A DNA stretch of 9,915 nucleotides from positions 1 to 9,915 of the forward strand of contig JAEZZE010000457.1 in NCBI GenBank assembly GCA_023418755.1, given 5' to 3'. Shown here piece by piece: positions 5,617 through 9,915 of this stretch (the stretch's first letter is position 1; every line of letters begins with the position of its first letter). Position numbers and translations under genes: made by a program. Source of the stretch: Bacillota bacterium (GTDB lineage Bacteria; Bacillota; Bacilli; Paenibacillales; Paenibacillaceae). The notes beneath the pieces are model-generated. The model did not search any database, had not been told where the DNA came from, and saw only the letters and a list, made by a program, of their open reading frames with translations.

Positions 5617-7898
5617 TCCGAGTTCTCCTTTGCTTCTTTGGCGTCTTCCGTCGCTTCCTTCGCCATCTTCAGCTGCTTGTCGTCCGGATATTCGATCCGG
5701 GAGTGGAACATGCCGATGACGGCTTCCTTCAGCGTCTGGGCGATCTTGTCGAGCTCCTTCATCGTCAGGTCGCATTCGTTGAACTGGTGATCGTCCAGAC
5801 GGTCCTTGATGATCTTGGCGATCATCTCCTCGATCTGCTCCACTTTCGGATGGTTCAGCGAACGGACCGCCGCTTCCACGCAATCGGCGATGCCGACGAT
5901 CGCCGCTTCTTTCGACTGCGCTTTAGGTCCGGGGTAACGGTAATCGTCCTCGGTGAAGTCGATTTCCTTCCCTTGCTCCTGCGCCTGCTTGACCGCCTTG
6001 TAATAGAAATATTTCAAGAACGTCGAGCCGTGATGCTGCTCGGCGATGTCGCGAATCGGCTTCGGCAGCTTGTGGGCCTTCAGCATGTCCGCGCCGTCCT
6101 TCGCGTGAGCGATAATGATCGAGGCGCTCACCTTCGGATCCAGCTTATCGTGCGGGTTGCCGGACGCGTTCTGGTTTTCGATAAAATAGAGCGGCCGCTT
6201 CGTCTTGCCGACGTCGTGGTAGAACGATCCGACGCGGCACAGCAGCCCGTTCGCCCCGACCGCTTCCGCGGCCGACTCCGACAGGTTGCCGACCATCAGG
6301 CTGTGATGGTACGTGCCCGGCGTCTCGGTCAGCAGCTTGCGCAGCAGCGGATGGTTCGGGTTGGACAGCTCGACGAGTTTAAGCGCGGACAGTATCCCGA
6401 ACGTCACCTCGAAAAACGGCATAATGCCGATGACGAGCACCGCCGTCAGCAGCCCGCTCGCAAGCATGAAGACGACCGATTGGATCAGATCCGAACGGTT
6501 CGGCTCCGGATCTACGAGCATCAGCGCCAGCACGGCGACCGAGCCGATCAGGCCGACCATGATGCCGGCCTTCAGGATGGACGAGCGCTGGCTCGCCCGG
6601 TGAATCGCCAGCACCGCCGTGAAAGAAACGACGGCGGCGACGAATCCGTAGCGAAAGTCGAAGATATGCTCTTGCTCGACGTTCAGAACGACGCTGGACA
6701 GCAGCGTAAACAGGAACGAGCTGACCAGGCCCAAATGCATGTCGAGCAGAAGCGTTACCATCATGCTTCCCATCGCGATCGGAGCCAAATAGCCTACGAA
6801 CGGCCAATCCGAGCTGTACGTCAGAGCGACCAGATGCATGAACAGAAGATTCAAGGCGAAGATCAGAAACAGCATGACCCAGTGCGCGTTCGTCTTCTTC
6901 AAAATGGTCGATGCCGAAGTCAGCTCTCCGTATCCGTACAAGGCCAGCGTCAAAATTACGGAAAGCAGCAGCACGCCGAGCTGCGGCAAATAGTTTTTGC
7001 GCTCCTGCAGCAATCCCATGGCGTCCAGCTTCTCGTACAGGCTTTCGGTAATGACTTGACCTTGCTTGACGACGATGTCGCCTTGCTTGATCACGACCGG
7101 AGGCGTGTTCTGCTTCGCTTCCATTCTGGCGGTCTCGGTCGCTTTCTTGTCCAAAAACTTGTTCGGCATGATCGCCAACCGCGCCAGCTCTTGCACGATC
7201 TCCCGCTCCGTCTTGAGCGACAGGGAGCTCGCGTTCACCAGCTCGGCCACTTTCGTGCGGGCCGTCTCCGCGTGCGTGATCGGCTCGCTCGTCATCTTCC
7301 GCACGACGTCGCGCGTCACCGACCGCATCTCCTGGAGCTGTTCGGGCGACATTCGGGGAATCTTGTAGTAAGTCTCCTCCGGTATCGAATATTTCTGCGC
7401 GGCGACGACCCGCTGCATCTCCGCCAGCAGCTCCGCCGAATACGAATCCGAGCTGCGGCTGGAGATGACGAAGCTGGAGACGTATTGATCGACGCGATCG
7501 GGAATGACGCGGCGGAAAATGTCGACGCGGTCGGCTTCCGTAATCTGGTCGTCCATGTTCAGCTCTTCGATTCTCGCGAACAGTTCGTTGACGAGCACCT
7601 CGTTGCGAAGCTGGACGATCGAGTAAATATCGGCCAGCTTGTTCGCCGCTTCCTCCTGCGCCTGCAAGGTCGCCTTCTCGTCGACCTCTTGGCGCGGCGC
7701 GCGGATGTCTTTGTCCGCCTTGCCGTTCAGCGTAATGTCGTACGTCTCCGGAACGAGCCTCGGAGCAAGGCTGAAATAAAACAAAAACACAAAAAGCAGA
7801 AGCAGGAGCCAGCGCATCGCCGCGCTGTTCTTCCATCCTGCCGCTGCCCCGGACAAGGTAAGCGGATTGCTAGGCTGGCCGCTGTTGTTTCGACTCAT
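5613..7898 (-). CDS. yqfF: 7TM-HD domain phosphodiesterase, YqfF/PgpH family (c-di-AMP hydrolase)
   Basis: Polytopic membrane protein of 761 aa with a cytoplasmic HD domain. The Listeria member PgpH hydrolyses the second messenger c-di-AMP. Layout: N-terminal membrane anchor at about 28-46, a large extracellular 7TMR-HDED sensor domain at about 50-300, a bundle of six or seven membrane segments from about 305 to 500, then the HD domain from about 510 to 715. Metal-site residues are visible: His532 (TYHHS), His561-Asp562 (FYHDVGK), His598, His622/His623 (EQHHGS) and Asp672 (IADCVEA). The catalytic set looks complete. A charged, Lys/Glu-rich tail follows from about 735. Compared with roughly 710 aa in B. 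subtilis it is longer at both ends. ATG 7898 has a long purine-rich Shine-Dalgarno (AGGGAGGGGAG at 7915-7905). It starts 24 nt after phoH and overlaps ybeY by ATGA. Confidence 0.96.
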   Translation of the reverse strand: MSRNNSGQPSNPLTLSGAAAGWKNSAAMRWLLLLLFVFLFYFSLAPRLVPETYDITLNGKADKDIRAPRQEVDEKATLQAQEEAANKLADIYSIVQLRNEVLVNELFARIEELNMDDQITEADRVDIFRRVIPDRVDQYVSSFVISSRSSDSYSAELLAEMQRVVAAQKYSIPEETYYKIPRMSPEQLQEMRSVTRDVVRKMTSEPITHAETARTKVAELVNASSLSLKTEREIVQELARLAIMPNKFLDKKATETARMEAKQNTPPVVIKQGDIVVKQGQVITESLYEKLDAMGLLQERKNYLPQLGVLLLSVILTLALYGYGELTSASTILKKTNAHWVMLFLIFALNLLFMHLVALTYSSDWPFVGYLAPIAMGSMMVTLLLDMHLGLVSSFLFTLLSSVVLNVEQEHIFDFRYGFVAAVVSFTAVLAIHRASQRSSILKAGIMVGLIGSVAVLALMLVDPEPNRSDLIQSVVFMLASGLLTAVLVIGIMPFFEVTFGILSALKLVELSNPNHPLLRKLLTETPGTYHHSLMVGNLSESAAEAVGANGLLCRVGSFYHDVGKTKRPLYFIENQNASGNPHDKLDPKVSASIIIAHAKDGADMLKAHKLPKPIRDIAEQHHGSTFLKYFYYKAVKQAQEQGKEIDFTEDDYRYPGPKAQSKEAAIVGIADCVEAAVRSLNHPKVEQIEEMIAKIIKDRLDDHQFNECDLTMKELDKIAQTLKEAVIGMFHSRIEYPDDKQLKMAKEATEDAKEAKENSE

Positions 7899-7922
7899 CC
7901 GGCACTCCCCTCCCTCAAGGGT

Positions 7923-8888
7923 TTATTGTTCGTGGTCCGCATTGTAAGCGAGAATGATCTTCTGCACGAGCGCGTGTCTGACGACGTCCTGATCGGTAAA
8001 GTAGACGATTCCGATCTCTTCGATGGAGCGAAGAATCCGTTCGGCCTCCATCAGTCCCGACTTCTTTCCCTTCGGCAGATCGATCTGCGTCACGTCTCCG
8101 GTAATGACCATCCGGGAGCCGAAGCCCAGCCTCGTCAAAAACATCTTCATCTGCTCCGGCGTCGTGTTCTGCGCTTCGTCCAAAATAATGAAGGAATCGT
8201 CCAGCGTGCGCCCTCTCATGTACGCTAGCGGAGCGATTTCGATCTGGCCGCGCTCCATCGCCTTGGCGACCCCTTCGGCGCCAAGGGCGTCGTTAAGAGC
8301 GTCGTATAGCGGACGCAAATACGGGTCCACCTTCTCTTGCAAATCCCCGGGCAGGAAACCGAGGTTCTCTCCGGCCTCTACGGCCGGGCGGGTGAGCAGA
8401 ATGCGCTTCACCCGGCCTTCCTTCAGCGCGGAGATGGCGCACATGACGGCGAGATACGTTTTGCCGGTGCCGGCGGGCCCGATGCCGAACACGATGTCCT
8501 TCTTGCGAATCGTCGTGACGTAGTGGCGCTGGCCCAGCGTCTTCGGAATAATCGGCTTGCCGCGAAAGGTAAGCGTGATCTCCCCCTTGAACAGGGAGAG
8601 CAGCTCGTCCGCTTTCATCTCGCGCGCGAGCTCGAGCGCGTAGCGGACGTCGCGTTCGCCGAGCTGCAGGCCGCCTTGGATGAGCTGGATCAGCGTCTCG
8701 AACAACTGCTGCAGGGAACGGACTTCCTCTTCAGGCCCCTCAATATAGATTTCCGCGTCCCTCGATCGGATGAGCGACACGGTTTCCTTCTCGATCAGTC
8801 GCAAAAACTTGTCTTGCGGGCCGAACAGCGCCAGCCCCTCTGCCGCATTGCTGAGCGGGATCGTCGTCGAATGCTTCGGTTCCGTCAA
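7923..8888 (-). CDS. phoH: PhoH-like ATPase (YbeZ type)
   Basis: Cytoplasmic P-loop ATPase of the PhoH/YbeZ family, 321 aa. It is usually encoded next to ybeY and thought to work with it in RNA processing; its exact biochemical role is not settled. An N-terminal KH-like region (about 10-110) is followed by the ATPase core: GQRHYV at 119-124, Walker A GPAGTGKT at 137-144, LTRPAVEAGE(N)LGFLPGD at 165-182, Walker B IILDEAQ at 234-240, and the sensor segment VITGDVTQID at 261-270. The start is TTG 8888, giving MTEPKHS, which matches the usual MTE... N-terminus. The only nearby ATG (8898) is out of frame. AGGGGG (8905-8900) is 11 nt upstream of the TTG. It lies 29 nt after yqfD and 24 nt before yqfF. 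Confidence 0.96.
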   Translation of the reverse strand: MTEPKHSTTIPLSNAAEGLALFGPQDKFLRLIEKETVSLIRSRDAEIYIEGPEEEVRSLQQLFETLIQLIQGGLQLGERDVRYALELAREMKADELLSLFKGEITLTFRGKPIIPKTLGQRHYVTTIRKKDIVFGIGPAGTGKTYLAVMCAISALKEGRVKRILLTRPAVEAGENLGFLPGDLQEKVDPYLRPLYDALNDALGAEGVAKAMERGQIEIAPLAYMRGRTLDDSFIILDEAQNTTPEQMKMFLTRLGFGSRMVITGDVTQIDLPKGKKSGLMEAERILRSIEEIGIVYFTDQDVVRHALVQKIILAYNADHEQ

Positions 8889-8899
8889 AAAAACTCATT

Positions 8900-8905
8900 C
8901 CCCCT
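8900..8905 (-). promoter_or_regulatory. Shine-Dalgarno for the phoH TTG start
   Basis: AGGGGG sits 11 nt before TTG 8888 and only 1 nt before an out-of-frame ATG at 8898. The spacing favours the TTG, which also gives the family N-terminus. Confidence 0.65.
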
Positions 8906-8917
8906 AAATCCTATCCG

Positions 8918-9915
8918 CTACATGATTGGACGTTCGACCTCGATGGATTGTTCCACTTCAAAAAGAACGGTTAACATCACTTTACCATTCTCGCTATGTT
9001 CATGCAAAATCTTTTCCGCTTTAATTGTCGCATCCTTGCCGGCTTGCGCGAGCAATTCGGCTCTCGCCTGAGCGAGTCCGACCTCTTTCGCCTCCGCGGG
9101 AGTAAGCTTTTTCCCGATTTCGACGACTTCCAGCTCGTGCTCCTTCATCGTTCCGAAAGGCAGCTCGATGTTCCACAGCTTGGCCTTCTTGATCTCCGTG
9201 CGGATTTGCGACCGTTCGAACGGCTCGTCTCCGTAGCCCGAAATTTGCAGCGCCCTGTTGCCGATCACCAGATAGCCTCTTTCCTTGGACCCGCCGGTCA
9301 AATTTCTCGTCTTCGACTCCAGAGGCGAGACGATCCGGTACTCGTGCCATACCAGCCCCATCACCTTGCCCTTGGAGATGACCAGCTTGCTGTTCCTCTG
9401 ATCGCCGATAATGCCGGAGATCAGAATATCGCCCTTGCGCACCCGGTCGTTGCGCTCCACCTTCGGCCGGCCGTTCTCCGCCACGATGCGGGTCACTACC
9501 GCATCCGCTTTGGCGACGAGATGTCGCGGGCCCTCCAAAGCTTTAGCCTCCGGCTTCGTCGATTCGACGACCCTAATCGTTATGGCGGTGCCGCGCTTGT
9601 CCACGCCGACCCAGGCCGCCTCGGGCAGACGAAGCGCAAGCCGCTGCGACAGCGTGGCCGCGTCCCCGAGCCGGAACGACCACTGGTAGCCGTAGATGCC
9701 TTCGGCTCTCGCGGCCTGGCGGATCTTCTCCTCGGTAATCGCCGAATTTCCTTCTACGCGCACGTCCCAGATGAGCGTGGACAGCACGAACAACGCCGCG
9801 ACGAACGCGAACATGCCCGCCGCGAACGTTTTGCGCCGCGACAGCCGGGCCAGCCGGAACGGCAAGCCGTGCCTGGACATGATCCGGGTGCGGCAGCCGC
9901 TCTCCTTCAGCAATG
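8918..9915 (-). CDS. yqfD: Sporulation protein YqfD, 5' end outside the window
   Basis: Membrane-anchored protein of the YqfD sporulation family, usually expressed in the mother cell together with YqfC and needed for efficient sporulation. The molecular role is not established. The window holds 331 sense codons of a protein of about 400 aa, so roughly 70 N-terminal residues lie beyond the right edge. The frame remains open to the last base; a TTG at 9913 is not taken as the start. Visible: the HGLPFRLARLSRRKT block, a single membrane segment (FAAGMFAFVAALFVLSTLIW), then an extracytoplasmic part. That part includes DVRVEGNSAITEEKIRQAA, AAWVGVDKRGTAITIRVVEST, the HLVAKADAVVTRI block and VRKGDILISGIIGD, ending near EKILHEHSENGKVMLTVLFEVEQSIEVERPI. 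These match the YqfD pattern well. The stop is TAG at 8918, 29 nt before phoH. Confidence 0.93.
   Translation of the reverse strand, partial: LLKESGCRTRIMSRHGLPFRLARLSRRKTFAAGMFAFVAALFVLSTLIWDVRVEGNSAITEEKIRQAARAEGIYGYQWSFRLGDAATLSQRLALRLPEAAWVGVDKRGTAITIRVVESTKPEAKALEGPRHLVAKADAVVTRIVAENGRPKVERNDRVRKGDILISGIIGDQRNSKLVISKGKVMGLVWHEYRIVSPLESKTRNLTGGSKERGYLVIGNRALQISGYGDEPFERSQIRTEIKKAKLWNIELPFGTMKEHELEVVEIGKKLTPAEAKEVGLAQARAELLAQAGKDATIKAEKILHEHSENGKVMLTVLFEVEQSIEVERPIM

Noticed and set aside
5617..5883. Extended YbeY start at 5883
   Set aside because: The extension overlaps yqfF out of frame and is low-complexity Arg/Gly/Asp sequence. The start at 5616 has AAAGGAG and ATGA coupling.
5703..8228. 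841-codon open frame on the plus strand, opposite yqfF and the phoH 3' part
   Set aside because: It mirrors a strong conserved gene. Its translation is Arg/Gln/His/Leu-rich with no domain or motif, as expected from the antisense of a GC-rich gene with few stop-forming codons. No ribosome binding site or family resemblance was seen.
1..9915. Mobile elements, CRISPR arrays, phage or defence modules, tRNA genes
   Set aside because: No direct-repeat arrays, transposase or integrase motifs, or cloverleaf sequences were seen. The window is a continuous conserved housekeeping block.

Overview
The window is a conserved housekeeping block from the minus strand of a GC-rich, endospore-forming Bacillales bacterium. 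The Paenibacillaceae (Paenibacillus/Cohnella type) are the most likely family. That placement is inferred from the gene order, the presence of YqfD and YqzL, the two-subunit glycyl-tRNA synthetase, a T-box leader and high GC with strong Shine-Dalgarno sites. No search was run. Every convincing gene lies on the minus strand, so the order of transcription is right to left.

Region 1 (9915 to 3326) is a tightly packed operon-like run: yqfD (5' end outside the window), phoH/ybeZ, yqfF/pgpH (7TM-HD phosphodiesterase), ybeY, dgkA, cdd and era. Gaps are about 3 to 33 nt, and yqfF/ybeY and ybeY/dgkA overlap by ATGA. Themes are sporulation (YqfD), rRNA and ribosome maturation (PhoH, YbeY, Era), c-di-AMP turnover (YqfF/PgpH), lipid-carrier recycling (DgkA) and pyrimidine salvage (Cdd).

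Region 2 (3325 to 2231) holds a 108-nt spacer, the tiny gene yqzL (49 aa, GTG start) and recO, a recombination mediator. No terminator is visible between era and recO.

Region 3 (2230 to 1838) is the only gene-free stretch over 300 nt. It is fully accounted for by a sigma-A-type promoter with an extended -10, then a complete glycine T-box leader: Stem I with GGC specifier, a linker hairpin, Stem III, the T-box/antiterminator, the competing terminator with U7, and a short 5' UTR.

Region 4 (1837 to 1) is glyQ (complete alpha subunit) and glyS (beta subunit, N-terminal 319 codons, running off the left edge). The two overlap by 8 nt and are under T-box control: uncharged tRNA-Gly should allow readthrough into glyQS.

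I found no mobile element, CRISPR array, tRNA/rRNA gene or defence-type system. The layout matches the conserved Bacillales yqfD-to-glyS neighbourhood. The items worth a second look are small: the T-box linker hairpin and post-terminator hairpin, an acidic insertion in YbeY, a short ORF in frame with yqzL, and the TTG start of phoH behind a T7 run.
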